Source of the DNA: JABDGM01 sp046349975
GTDB lineage: Bacteria > Planctomycetota > Planctomycetia > Pirellulales > Lacipirellulaceae
DNA: 64,000 bases
Direction: 5' to 3'
NCBI GenBank assembly: GCA_046349975.1
Contig: JAXMBH010000008.1
Coordinates: 124,001 to 188,000, forward strand
In this document: positions 1-8,952 of the stretch, one piece after another
Layout: the number at the start of each line of letters is the position of its first letter
How positions within the stretch are numbered: position 1 is the first letter of the stretch
Translations under genes and position numbers: made by a program
Notes under the pieces: model-generated
Seen by the model: the letters and a program-made list of their open reading frames with translations, nothing else
Databases searched by the model: none
What the model was told of the DNA's origin: nothing

Positions 1-560
1 CCGCTGCCCCGTCGGTCGGAAATTCCTTCGCTGGGTCGAGCGATTCCACGCCCGTGAGATCGCGAATCGTGTACGTGTACTCGGCGTTGTTCAATCGCCG
101 CAGCAAGACCCGACCCGGGTCGCCCGCGTGCGCCCGCGCCGCCAGACGCAGATAATCGGTCACCCACTTCTTGAGCTGCTCGCGCTCGGCCTTCGGTCGG
201 CTGCTCGGCATCCTGCGGCGGCATGAGCTCGTTGCCCAGCATCTCCGCCACCTTCTGCCACAGCAGCGGATGCTTCGCGACCTCGTTCCAATCTTTCAGA
301 GCCGCGAGATTGATGTCGCCCTCAACCGTGTCGGCCGCTCCGTGGCAATCATGGCAATACCGCTCGAAGAGCGGCCGCACTTGTGAAACGTACGCATCGC
401 CAAGTGTCTTGGGGTCTGGCGTCGAGTCCGCCGCCCGCACCAGCGAAGAAGCCGCAGCCAACAATGTCGCGCACGTCAGCAGCGATAAAGACGCGTGGAC
501 GGCAGCAGGCTGAGTGCACAGAAGGCCCCGACCCCGTTTCCGCAACAGAGAGTAACACAT
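1..560 (-). pseudogene. DUF1587/planctomycete cytochrome c-type protein, 5' part, apparent frameshift
   Basis: Reading leftward from ATG at 560, the protein has a hydrophobic signal segment, then a haem-type site (YCHDCHG) and NELMPPQDAEQP, the usual layout of planctomycete cytochrome c-like domains. It ends at the window edge in LRRLNNAEYTYTIRDLTG, the hallmark of DUF1587. The two halves are in different frames: PTE and AEREQLKKW join only if one C is removed near 190-191. The gene continues beyond position 1. Proteins of this family are exported and usually encoded beside a DUF1552 partner, which would lie outside the window. Family assignment is firm. Whether the frameshift is real or a sequencing error cannot be decided here. 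Confidence 0.75.
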
Positions 561-1278
561 CGCCAACACGCCGAGGTTAACAGGAGGGGATCAGGCCAGC
601 CGCCGCGATGTAGGACGGACATGTCTGTCCGTCCGCGTTGTCTCAGGATGTCCGAAAATTCAGGGTGGCACGCCCTGAAAGGGCGTGGTGAACCCGCTTA
701 GCAATGCACCACGCCCTTCGCAAAGCCTCAGGGCGTGCCACCCGTTGTGGTGTGCGAATCTACGGGCACCCTCATGTGTATGACCAGCACTCGAACGTTC
801 ATCTAAGGCAGGCAGAATGCCGGCCCAGGACTTTGCAGTGCCAACCATCCAACGGCCGCCCCACTTGCTTGGGCAGGAGTGCGATTATCCGCGATACTTG
901 AGGGCCATTCAATCATTTTTTAGACTTCCTGGCCGCTAAATCTCGCGCTCCTTGAGCCGTCCCAATCCCGCCCGGCGTGTTCGTGTTATGCCAACAATCC
1001 GGCCTGCACCGCCTCAGCTCGCCCGCCGGAGGTGTGCCGCCGCGGCCCGCTTTCCTCTGGTCCCCGTGACTTCCCCACCAAATGATTGAAGGATATCCAC
1101 CCCAGGGCTAAGGTTGTAAAACGACCGCCGCCACCAACATGCTCACGCCCTATAACCGATCCGTCCCGGGCCGACGAAAGCAATCCTGCAAGTTGAACGC
1201 AGAACGTGTCGCGGATAGACCCACCGGAATCGGCTCCGCAGCGTCGTTTACAACTTTAGCAATCTGGGTACTTCGTCT
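561..1278. other. Intergenic region with nested inverted repeats
   Basis: No convincing gene is seen in these 718 bases. They hold a short hairpin at 613-634 (GGACGGACA, 4-base loop, TGTCCGTCC) and a large nested hairpin at 663-743. The remainder shows no coding pattern and presumably carries the promoter of the downstream polyphosphate kinase gene. Confidence 0.5.
663..743. repeat. Nested perfect inverted repeat
   Basis: Outer arms 663-678 and 728-743 are perfect 16-base complements. Inner arms 679-690 and 707-718 are perfect 12-base complements. Together they form a 28-pair stem with a small bulge. There is no T-tract, so it is not an obvious terminator. It resembles dispersed hairpin repeats of large planctomycete genomes. 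Confidence 0.8.
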
Positions 1279-2388
1279 ATGACCCCCGAAACCACACTGG
1301 AAGCCAGCGTTCGCTCGCTCACTGCCATGGCCGACGAATTCTCCTCGCCGCCGACGTCAAACGAAATCCCGGTCACTGCCAACGGCGCGCCCGGCGAGCA
1401 TGCTCACTTCGAGGCGCTCTGGGAAGCCAATGCCGCCGCCACCGGGCTCGCCGCCGAAACGGCGCTGCCGCCCGGCGCGCTCTTCGATCGCCGCGAGCTT
1501 GGACCGCCGCCGGCCGATCCGGCGACCGACCCCCACGGCGGCCTGTACCTCACGCGCGAAGAACTTTCCGACCTCCATTCGGCTCGCGACTTCATCCAAC
1601 TGCTTCGCACCAAGTCGCTCGACGTCAACAAGATCAAAGCTGCCGTTGCCTACGAGTACGAACTCGAATCGCTCCAAATCGAGCTAGTGAAACTCCAGCG
1701 ATGGGTCCAAGAGACCCGCCAGCGCGTTGCCATCCTGTTCGAAGGCCGCGACGCCGCCGGCAAGGGCGGCACCATCCGCCGCTTCATCGAACACCTCAAC
1801 CCGCGGGCCATGCGCGTCGTCGCTCTGCCCACTCCCTCTCAGGAGGAGCGCGGCCAATGGTACTTCCAGCGCTACATGAAGCAACTTCCCAACGCCGGCG
1901 AGATCGTGTTCTTCGATCGCAGCTGGTACAACCGCGCGGTCGTCGAGCCGGCCAACGACTTCTGCACCCGCGAAGAGTACGACCGCTTCATGCAGCAAGT
2001 GCCCGAGTTCGAGCACATGCTCGTGGAAGACGGCGTAATCCTGGTGAAGTTCTGGTTCTCGATCGGCAAAGACGTGCAGTTCGCCCGCTTCGACTCTCGC
2101 CGCCGCAACCCGCTTAAGCAATGGAAGCTCAGCCCGCTCGATGCCAAGGCCCAGGAACGCTGGGACACGTACACGAAGTACAAAGAAATCATGTTCAGCC
2201 GCACGCACACGAGCTATAGCCCGTGGATCATCGTGCGGGCGAACAACAAGCGCAAGGCCCGCCTCGAAAGCATGCGGTACCTGCTCTCGCTGATGGACTA
2301 CACTGGCAAAGACCAATCGCGCGTGAGCCTCTTCCCCGACCCCAACATCATCATGCGGTTCCACCGCGGGTCGATCAAAATTGATTAA
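1279..2388 (+). CDS. ppk2: Polyphosphate kinase 2 (PPK2 family)
   Basis: Transfers phosphate between polyphosphate and nucleotides in the cytoplasm. The PPK2 core is clear: a P-loop (GRDAAGKGG, residues about 156-164) and the Walker B/lid segment FFDRSWYNRAVVEP (about 211-224). They are followed by the conserved LVKFWFSIGKDVQFARF region. It is a single-domain member of 369 residues with an N-terminal extension of about 90 residues, rich in Ala and Pro, that is not part of the core fold. The ATG at 1279 is the first in frame. The gene stands alone. The subclass (ADP-, GDP- or AMP-phosphorylating) cannot be set by eye. Confidence 0.93.
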   Translation: MTPETTLEASVRSLTAMADEFSSPPTSNEIPVTANGAPGEHAHFEALWEANAAATGLAAETALPPGALFDRRELGPPPADPATDPHGGLYLTREELSDLHSARDFIQLLRTKSLDVNKIKAAVAYEYELESLQIELVKLQRWVQETRQRVAILFEGRDAAGKGGTIRRFIEHLNPRAMRVVALPTPSQEERGQWYFQRYMKQLPNAGEIVFFDRSWYNRAVVEPANDFCTREEYDRFMQQVPEFEHMLVEDGVILVKFWFSIGKDVQFARFDSRRRNPLKQWKLSPLDAKAQERWDTYTKYKEIMFSRTHTSYSPWIIVRANNKRKARLESMRYLLSLMDYTGKDQSRVSLFPDPNIIMRFHRGSIKID

Positions 2389-2415
2389 AACTTCGCTCCG
2401 CGCTGCGTTGAACGG

Positions 2416-2523
2416 GTGCCTGGGGCAGAGGCTTTGCGATGCCCCAGATACTGAGCGGGGCGACCTCCTTCTCCGTGGGCCTTTCCCGAGTGCCTGGCGG
2501 CAGAGGCTTTGCGATGCCCCAGA
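2416..2523. repeat. Direct repeat pair with internal hairpin
   Basis: Two near-identical copies of about 33 bases lie at 2416-2448 and 2490-2523, differing mainly at one base. In the first copy TGGGGCA (2421-2427) pairs with TGCCCCA (2440-2446). They sit just downstream of the polyphosphate kinase gene and may help end transcription, although no T-run follows. Confidence 0.7.
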
Positions 2524-2675
2524 ATGACGCAACCGGCTCCCTTAGCCTGCAATAGTTCTGGCTTGCCCGACTCCCTTGTCGTCCACTTCGCAGCTCAAAT
2601 AGCCAACGCTAAACATTGGACGCTCGCAGCGAACTGTGGCGGTGATTTTCGAACGTGCTCCCATTTGTCGAGCCG

Positions 2676-2897
2676 TCAGCGTCGCAATAGATACGCCATC
2701 AATCCGCACAGCGCGGCGGTGATCGCCATCATGATCATCAACGTACGCAGCGTGAATCGCGCTCGATGCTGGATTGCCAATGTGATCCCGCACACCACCG
2801 CGTAAACGAAAACGGCAAGCCAGAAGTAAGACGCCTCACTTACCGCAGCAACTGGCCCAAAAGCGGTTTCAAAACCGCGTACCAATGGGCGTTCCAA
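2676..2897 (-). CDS. Small two-helix membrane protein
   Basis: A 73-residue product with two hydrophobic segments. The second is introduced by RFTLRTLMIMM and ends GLMAYLLRR. Short planctomycete membrane proteins often carry a similar FSLRTLL-type stretch before a transmembrane helix, which supports a real gene. The start is a TTG and is uncertain. Function unknown. It is transcribed toward the polyphosphate kinase gene. Confidence 0.5.
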   Translation of the reverse strand: MERPLVRGFETAFGPVAAVSEASYFWLAVFVYAVVCGITLAIQHRARFTLRTLMIMMAITAALCGLMAYLLRR

Positions 2898-3017
2898 AAA
2901 CCTACGTCATTACAGGGCCATGCAGGCGTCGTTCGCAGCGTGATATAATTCGCTCGGGAGCGAGAAGCCTTGAAAGGCAAAGCCGTAGCGACCGCAAGCG
3001 AGCTAACGGAACCACGT

Positions 3018-3209
3018 ATGGACGAACAAAGAACTGATCGAGATGGCGGCCAAGTAGCGCTGAATCAATTGGGTGCTATATCGCACGTTGCCGGATGGTG
3101 CATCGTTCTCGGTAATGCGATTTCATACGAATTTTACTGGTTGGCAGTCATCTGGTTCATCGCACTTCCTGGCATCTTAAGAAGCTGCTGGCGAGAATTC
3201 AAAAAGTAG
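3018..3209 (+). CDS. Small hypothetical membrane protein
   Basis: 63 residues from ATG at 3018, the start preferred over an upstream ATG at 2970 because the intervening codons look like non-coding repeat sequence. A hydrophobic stretch (ISHVAGWCIVLGNAI and FYWLAVIWFIALPGIL) suggests one or two membrane passes and a basic C-terminus. No family recognised. Confidence 0.4.
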   Translation: MDEQRTDRDGGQVALNQLGAISHVAGWCIVLGNAISYEFYWLAVIWFIALPGILRSCWREFKK

Positions 3210-3538
3210 TTGTCCCACTACTTAAATTACCAGTGCCGGAGTTTTGCCCGTTCGAGTGGGGACCGGTCGTTGGTGCAAATCGTATCACGCGTCCGCCCAA
3301 CGACTTGCATCAGGCGACGCCCAGAACCCCGATTCAAAGCTCAACCGCACTCGAGATTCACGCGCGTTTGCACTTCGTGCCCATAGGCCACGGCGCAAAA
3401 CTTGTAGCCCACTGGCCGCCGCACGGTGGCCACGGCCCACCAAGATTCCCGCTCCGCCATGCGTTGCCCGCCGTACGCACGCCAAGTATTCTCAAAGCTT
3501 GGACCCGCGCTGTTGAACCAAATGGAAAGGATCGTTCC
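3210..3538. other. Intergenic leader of the first sugar ABC operon
   Basis: The open frame continuing upstream from the binding-protein gene has no family-like residues here and is treated as untranslated. A Shine-Dalgarno-like GGAAAGGA lies just before the ATG at 3539. Nothing else is recognised. Confidence 0.4.
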
Positions 3539-4546
3539 ATGACGCGTCGTTGCGCCGTCTTCTCGTGCCTCGTCCTCACGTTTCTGCTCGGTTGCAGCAA
3601 GAGTAGCGACACCGGCGCCTCCGGTGTCATTCTTCTTCGCTACAACCCCGGCAGCGAAAGCACCGAACAGCGCGAGAAAGGCTTCTTGGAAACGTTCACC
3701 AAAGAGTTCCCGCAGATCAAGGTGATCTCCTCCGATCAATACGCGGGCACTACGCCGGAGTCGGCGCTCGACAAAGCCAACGACGTGCTCAACAAGTACG
3801 AAGGCCGCGTCACCGGCATCTTTGCCGTGTGCGAACCGAATGCTCAAGGCGTACTCGGCGCTCTCGAAAGCACAGGGCTCGCGGGTAAGGTGAAGGCGGT
3901 GGTCTTCGATCCCAGTCCCTCGTTGATCAAGGCGTTGAGCGACGGTAAGATCCACGGCATCGTGCTGCAGGATCCCGTCACGATGGGCTATTTGGGCGTC
4001 AAAACAATGATCGCCCATCTCGATGGTCAGCCAGTTGAAAAGCGCATCGTCACGGGCGAGCACGTCGCCACGCCTGAGAATATGAACGAGCCCGAGATCA
4101 AGAAACTCCTAGAGCCCGAGCAGTTCTCTGAAAGCGGCGACACGCCAGCCAACCCGAAGTACCGCATCGCGGTCATCCCCAAGGGAACGACGCACGAGTT
4201 CTGGAAGTCGGTCCATTTCGGCGCGGCGAAGGCGGCGAAAGAGGCTGGTAATGTCGAAATTCTTTGGAAAGGCCCGCTTCACGAGAACGATGGCGAGGGC
4301 CAGATTAATGTGGTGCAGGAATTCATCACGAAGAAAGTGAACGGCATCGTGATCGCCCCGCTGGATTCGCAAGCCCTCATCGGCCCCATTCGCGACGCCA
4401 AAGACCACGGCATTCCCACGGTGATCTTCGATAGCGCGCTCGGGGACGAAAGCGTCATCGTGAGCTACGTTGCCACCGACAACTTTAACGGCGGCGCCCT
4501 CGCCGCCCGCCGCCTGGCCGAAACGCTCGAGGCGAAGAAGCCATGA
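3539..4546 (+). CDS. Sugar ABC transporter substrate-binding lipoprotein with permuted halves
   Basis: A ribose-type periplasmic binding lipoprotein, 335 residues. The start at 3539 gives a signal peptide with lipobox LLGC (Cys19) and a good ribosome site. The halves are in reversed order. Residues about 29-200 (GVILLRYNPGSESTEQREKG ... VATPENMNEPEIKKLLEPEQ) are normally the C-terminal half. Residues about 207-335 (KYRIAVIPKGTTHEFW ... AARRLAETLEAKKP) are normally the mature N-terminus. The last residues, EAKKP, would join naturally to GVILLRY, exactly at the first lobe crossover. The frame is open across both new joints. It lies upstream of a matching ATPase and permease, so the role is sugar uptake. 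It could be a real circular permutation or a local assembly error. Confidence 0.85.
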   Translation: MTRRCAVFSCLVLTFLLGCSKSSDTGASGVILLRYNPGSESTEQREKGFLETFTKEFPQIKVISSDQYAGTTPESALDKANDVLNKYEGRVTGIFAVCEPNAQGVLGALESTGLAGKVKAVVFDPSPSLIKALSDGKIHGIVLQDPVTMGYLGVKTMIAHLDGQPVEKRIVTGEHVATPENMNEPEIKKLLEPEQFSESGDTPANPKYRIAVIPKGTTHEFWKSVHFGAAKAAKEAGNVEILWKGPLHENDGEGQINVVQEFITKKVNGIVIAPLDSQALIGPIRDAKDHGIPTVIFDSALGDESVIVSYVATDNFNGGALAARRLAETLEAKKP

Positions 4547-4581
4547 GCTTCGTTGCGCTCGTTGATTTGAGAAGAATCGAG

Positions 4582-4728
4582 TCCGCAGATGACGCAGATG
4601 AACGCAGATAAGAAAGATTGATTGTTTGTGCATTTGTTCCCATTAGTTTCCTTCTCGCGCAGCGAACGATAATCGTCGCGCTATGAGTTCGAACGGCATC
4701 ATCTGCGTTAATCTGCGTCATCTGCGGA
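4582..4728. repeat. Inverted repeat, 27-base arms
   Basis: Arms at 4582-4608 and 4702-4728 are reverse complements with one mismatch and contain the iterated unit ATCTGCGT. They flank about 93 bases between the binding-protein and ATPase genes. Iterated CTGCGT hairpins of this kind are common dispersed elements in several bacterial phyla. This one may temper expression inside the operon. Confidence 0.8.
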
Positions 4729-4774
4729 CTAAAGGTTTTAAGGGTTTCGCAGTAAAACTATCTCGCCGCCGCCA

Positions 4775-6292
4775 ATGTCGATGCCGCCGCCATCCGACAG
4801 CATTTCTACGGTCCCGCTGCTCCGCATGGCGGATATTTCGAAGCGGTTTGGCGCGACGCAGGCGCTGCGCGGCGTATCGCTCGAACTTCACGCTGGCGAG
4901 GCGCTCGCCCTCATCGGCGAAAACGGCGCGGGCAAGAGCACGCTCATGAAAGTGCTGAGCGGCGCTCACGCGCCCGACTCCGGCAGAATGGAACTCGCGG
5001 GCGAGCGCTATGCCCCGCGCGGCCCGAATGCCGCTCGCCTGGCCGGCGTCACGATGATTTACCAGGAGCTCAACCTCGCTCGGCACCTCACCGTCGAAGA
5101 CAACATCATGCTCGGCCAGGAAGCAGCGATCTGCGGCGTTCTGAACCGCACGGCGCAACAAGCGCAAGCCCGGGCTGCCCTCGCCCGCTTGGGTCACGCC
5201 GACTTGCCGCTCGATGCCCCCGTTGGCCGCCTCTCCGTTGGTTCGCAGCAGCTTGTGGAAATTGCTCGAGCGCTGGTGAACAAGGCGAAGGTCATCGTCT
5301 TCGACGAGCCAACCAGCTCGCTTACCCAGGCCGACGTCGAACGCCTGTTCCAAACGATCGCTCGGCTTTGCCAAGAAGGGCTCGGCATCATTTACATCAG
5401 CCACTTCCTGGAGGAGATTCGCCGCGTTTGCAGCAGTTACTCAGTCCTCCGCGATGGCCGCACCGTCGACAGCGGCTCGCTCGCCGACGCCACCGAATCG
5501 CACATCGTATCGCTGATGGTCGGCCGCTCGATCGACGACCTATATCCCCAGGTGCCGCACACTCCGACGGAAACGTTGCTCGCTGTCGTCGACGTCTCGG
5601 GCGTAACCAAGCCACGCGGCGTATCGTTCGAGCTCCGCCGCGGCGAAATCCTGGGATTAACGGGCCTCGTCGGCGCCGGTCGCACCGAGCTGTTGCGGTC
5701 GATCTTCGCGCTCGACCCCGTGCGGAGCGGCGAAGTGCGCGTGGGGCTGGTGAGCCCGCGTCACACACCGCAGGCCCGCATTCGCGCCGGTCTCGCGTTC
5801 GTTTCCGAAGATCGCGCCGGCGAAGGGTTGGCACAAAGCCGCTCGATTGCCGACAATATCACGTACAGCCGCATGCGGCCGTACAGCCGCGGCGGCTGGC
5901 TCGACTTGAACAAGCGCCGGCGGTCGGTCACAAACTGGATCGAGCGCTTGGAGATCAAAGCGACCTCGGCGGAAATTCCTGTCGAGTCGCTCTCGGGCGG
6001 CAATCAGCAGAAGGTGGCTCTCGCCCGGGCGTTGCATCAAGAAGCCGATGTGCTCCTGCTCGACGAACCAACTCGCGGTATCGATGTGGGCACGAAGGCG
6101 ACGATCTACCGACTCGTGGGCGAGCTGGCCGCAGCCGGCAAGGCGGTGTTGTTCGTGAGTTCCTACTTCCCTGAGCTCTTGCGAACGTGCGATCGCATCG
6201 GTGTGATGTCGCGCGGCCGGCTGGTGGAAATCCGCCACGCCGACGACTGGAATGAAGAGTCACTACTGGCCCGCGCGATCGGGAGCGAATGA
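4775..6292 (+). CDS. Sugar ABC transporter ATP-binding protein, double ABC
   Basis: A cytoplasmic energiser of monosaccharide uptake, RbsA/MglA type, with two ABC cassettes in 505 residues. The first has a canonical Walker A (GENGAGKST, 48-56), LSVGSQQ signature and VIVFDEPTSS Walker B. The second has the degenerate P-loop GLVGAGRTEL typical of this family, then LSGGNQQKVALARAL and LLLDEPTRGIDVG. It sits between the binding protein and the permease in one operon. The substrate is not determined. Confidence 0.92.
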   Translation: MSMPPPSDSISTVPLLRMADISKRFGATQALRGVSLELHAGEALALIGENGAGKSTLMKVLSGAHAPDSGRMELAGERYAPRGPNAARLAGVTMIYQELNLARHLTVEDNIMLGQEAAICGVLNRTAQQAQARAALARLGHADLPLDAPVGRLSVGSQQLVEIARALVNKAKVIVFDEPTSSLTQADVERLFQTIARLCQEGLGIIYISHFLEEIRRVCSSYSVLRDGRTVDSGSLADATESHIVSLMVGRSIDDLYPQVPHTPTETLLAVVDVSGVTKPRGVSFELRRGEILGLTGLVGAGRTELLRSIFALDPVRSGEVRVGLVSPRHTPQARIRAGLAFVSEDRAGEGLAQSRSIADNITYSRMRPYSRGGWLDLNKRRRSVTNWIERLEIKATSAEIPVESLSGGNQQKVALARALHQEADVLLLDEPTRGIDVGTKATIYRLVGELAAAGKAVLFVSSYFPELLRTCDRIGVMSRGRLVEIRHADDWNEESLLARAIGSE

Positions 6293-6293
6293 C

Positions 6294-7292
6294 ATGCGGA
6301 CCGTGCGTACGAAACTGTGGTCGCTGCTGACGGGTCAGTTCGGCACATTGTTCGTGCTGTTCTTGGTGTTCTGCTTCTTTGCGGCAGCCGACCATTATCA
6401 ACCGGGCGGCGGGCGCTTTCTCTCGCCACGAAATTTCCAGACGATGCTCATTTCGTCGGCGCTCATCGTTGTGGCGGCGCTGGGAATGACAATGATTATC
6501 ATCGCCGGCGGCATCGATCTCTCGGCGGGTACGGCCATTTCGCTCTGCGCCACCGTGATGGCCTGGGGGCTCAATCACGCCTGGTCGATTGAAACGGCGC
6601 TGCTGGCCTGTGTCATCACAGGTTGTGCGGTCGGCGCGGTGAATGGCATGCTCATCAGCGCGCTCAAGGTTGCTCCGTTCATCGTCACGCTGGGCACGAT
6701 GACTTCGTGCCTGGGCATTGCCAAGCTAGTGGCGGATGAAACCACGGTGCGGCCGCCGCTGAGCGCCGTGCCCGGTTGGATGGACGGCCTCGCAATGCCC
6801 GCGCCGAATCCGCCATGGCTATTGGTTGCTCCGGGCGTGTGGGTGATGCTGCTGCTGGCCTTCACCGTGAGCCTGATCTTGCGGTACACGGTGTTCGGTC
6901 GGCATGTGTTTGCGCTCGGCTCGAACGAGCAGACGGCTCGACTGTGCGGCCTCAACGTGCCGGTGCTCAAGGTCGCTGTGTATACGCTGGGGGGATTCTT
7001 CGTGGGACTGGCGGGCGGATATCAGTTTGCAAAGCTGAAGGTTGGCAACCCAACCTCGGGCGTCGGCTTGGAATTGAAGGTCATCGCCGCCGTCGTGATC
7101 GGCGGCGCGAGCCTCAGCGGCGGGCGCGGCACGGTGCTTGGCACGCTGACCGGTGCGCTGCTCATGCAAACGATCGCCAGCGGCTGCACGCAGCTGGGCC
7201 TCAGTAACCCGGTGCAGGATATCATCCTCGGCGTGATCATCGTTGCCGCGGTGACGGCCGACCAACTCCGGCAACGCCGCGCAAGTATATAG
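6294..7292 (+). CDS. Sugar ABC transporter permease (RbsC-like)
   Basis: An inner-membrane permease of 332 residues with many hydrophobic helices. It has the family motif GMTMIIIAGGIDLSAGTAI early and the cytoplasmic-loop motif VIAAVVIGGASLSGGRGTVLGTL near the C-terminus. The ATG at 6294 is one base past the ATPase stop codon and is preferred over an in-frame ATG inside the ATPase gene. It forms the channel for the upstream ATPase and binding protein. Confidence 0.9.
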   Translation: MRTVRTKLWSLLTGQFGTLFVLFLVFCFFAAADHYQPGGGRFLSPRNFQTMLISSALIVVAALGMTMIIIAGGIDLSAGTAISLCATVMAWGLNHAWSIETALLACVITGCAVGAVNGMLISALKVAPFIVTLGTMTSCLGIAKLVADETTVRPPLSAVPGWMDGLAMPAPNPPWLLVAPGVWVMLLLAFTVSLILRYTVFGRHVFALGSNEQTARLCGLNVPVLKVAVYTLGGFFVGLAGGYQFAKLKVGNPTSGVGLELKVIAAVVIGGASLSGGRGTVLGTLTGALLMQTIASGCTQLGLSNPVQDIILGVIIVAAVTADQLRQRRASI

Positions 7293-7335
7293 CCGACCCG
7301 TACCGGGTTGGCGTGAAGAAGCCTTCAGTGTTCCG

Positions 7336-7428
<93 letters not shown>

Positions 7429-7492
7429 TGCGGAAGAAGTTCGAGTCGACTTCACTGCAGCCAGCCCGAGGCTGGCTATATCGCTGGGCTAT

Positions 7493-8872
7493 TTACGCGT
7501 ATTCGCGGTCGGTGTTGATGCCGGGCATGGGCACCGGGTACTTGCCGTTGGCGTCGGGCATGACGGGCGCGGGGCCTTTGAATGAGAAGTCAGCAATGTT
7601 CGGCGCCATCTCGTGGGGGCATTCGAGCATTTGGTCGTACGTGATCTCTTGCGCCGTGTGGGCGGCCATGCGGCCCATGCTGCCCACGAGGCTGGCCTGC
7701 ACGCCGCGTGGCACCTCGTTGTACGGTTCGTCTTTGATGATCGCGTTGATGAGGTCCTTCCATTCCAGCGCGTAAGGGCTTTCTTCCGGTTGCGGGAACG
7801 CCCAAAGCAGCGACTTGCGGTCCTGCTTCTGGGTTTTGAACGTGCGGGTCTTGCCCGGAAAGTGACCGGAGGTGCTCACAATCGCCGAGCCCTTCGAGCC
7901 ATGCACGACGCTCGACATATCGTTGCGCGCGCCGATCATCGTGCGGCCGTCGAAGAACAGCTTCGTGCCGTCGTCGTAGGTGTACTCGACGGCGTACGAG
8001 TCGAAGTTTTGGTCGACGAACTCGCCGCGGTAGTGCCGGCCGCCGAGAGCTTGGGCCTTTACCGGAAACGAGTTCTTCATCCACGAGGTTTCGTCGATTT
8101 GGTGGACGTAGAAGTCGTTGAACAACCCGCCGCTCGCCCAGATGAAGCTGTGGAACCGCTCAATTTGCCAGGGCAGTTCATCGCGATCTTTGGGCTTCGC
8201 TTTCGAAAAGCACGAACCGACGGGGCCGTGCATGCGGTAGGCACGCATCGTGATAATGTCGCCGATTTCGCCATCGGCAATGCGTTTATGCAGCTCTTGG
8301 CGAGCGCGGCAATGGCGGATCATGAGGCCGACCGCGCACTTGAGGTTCTTCTCGTCGGCCCGTTTGGCAAGCTCGAACATTTTCTTCGATGACGGGCCAT
8401 CGGCCGTGAGCGGCTTCTCCATGAATACGTTGAGGCCGCGCTCGATGGCGTACTCGAAGTGCAGCGGGCGGAACGCGAGCGGTGTGGTGAGGATGACGAT
8501 GTCGCCGGGATTGAGCACGTCCATGGCCTTTTTGTAGGCATCGAAGCCGATGAATTGCTTGTCCTGCGGCACGTTGACGACTTCCGGCTTCGCCTGGAAT
8601 TGCTGGGTGAGTGCGCCGATGCTTTCATCGAGCCGATTCTGGAAAATGTCGCCCATCGCGACGAGCTTGATCGGGTAGCTCGAAGCGCCGATCGCATCGG
8701 CGACCGCGCCGGTGCCGCGGCCACCGCAGCCGATGATCGCCAGCTGCAGCGAGTGGTTGTTGCCCGATTGGGCGAATGCTCGCGGCACGTTCATCGCGGC
8801 GAACGCTGAAACCGCGCCTGCCGTCACTTTCATAAAGTCCCGCCGGCCTGTTTGACGATTCGATTCGCTCAC
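7493..8872 (-). CDS. Gfo/Idh/MocA-family oxidoreductase, Tat-exported
   Basis: NAD(P)-dependent sugar or cyclitol oxidoreductase fold, 459 residues. The N-terminus carries a twin-arginine signal (GRRDFMKVTAGAVSAFAA), then the dinucleotide-binding IIGCGGRGTGAVADA and the family lysine motif EKPLTADG. The GTG at 8872 is preferred because AAAGGG precedes it. A longer frame would run into a repeat-like GC tract. Planctomycetes encode many such exported members with unknown substrates. The neighbouring ABC transporter runs in the opposite direction. Confidence 0.87.
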   Translation of the reverse strand: MSESNRQTGRRDFMKVTAGAVSAFAAMNVPRAFAQSGNNHSLQLAIIGCGGRGTGAVADAIGASSYPIKLVAMGDIFQNRLDESIGALTQQFQAKPEVVNVPQDKQFIGFDAYKKAMDVLNPGDIVILTTPLAFRPLHFEYAIERGLNVFMEKPLTADGPSSKKMFELAKRADEKNLKCAVGLMIRHCRARQELHKRIADGEIGDIITMRAYRMHGPVGSCFSKAKPKDRDELPWQIERFHSFIWASGGLFNDFYVHQIDETSWMKNSFPVKAQALGGRHYRGEFVDQNFDSYAVEYTYDDGTKLFFDGRTMIGARNDMSSVVHGSKGSAIVSTSGHFPGKTRTFKTQKQDRKSLLWAFPQPEESPYALEWKDLINAIIKDEPYNEVPRGVQASLVGSMGRMAAHTAQEITYDQMLECPHEMAPNIADFSFKGPAPVMPDANGKYPVPMPGINTDREYA

Positions 8873-8952
8873 AGTGTTACCCTTTATGTTTGTGCAAGCT
8901 CGTGTAAAGTCGCCCTCACCCCGCCCCTCTCCCAAAGGGAGAGGGAGTCAAG

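Noticed and set aside
1684..2532. 282-residue open frame on the minus strand
   Set aside because: Lies entirely across the polyphosphate kinase gene, whose catalytic motifs define the true strand.
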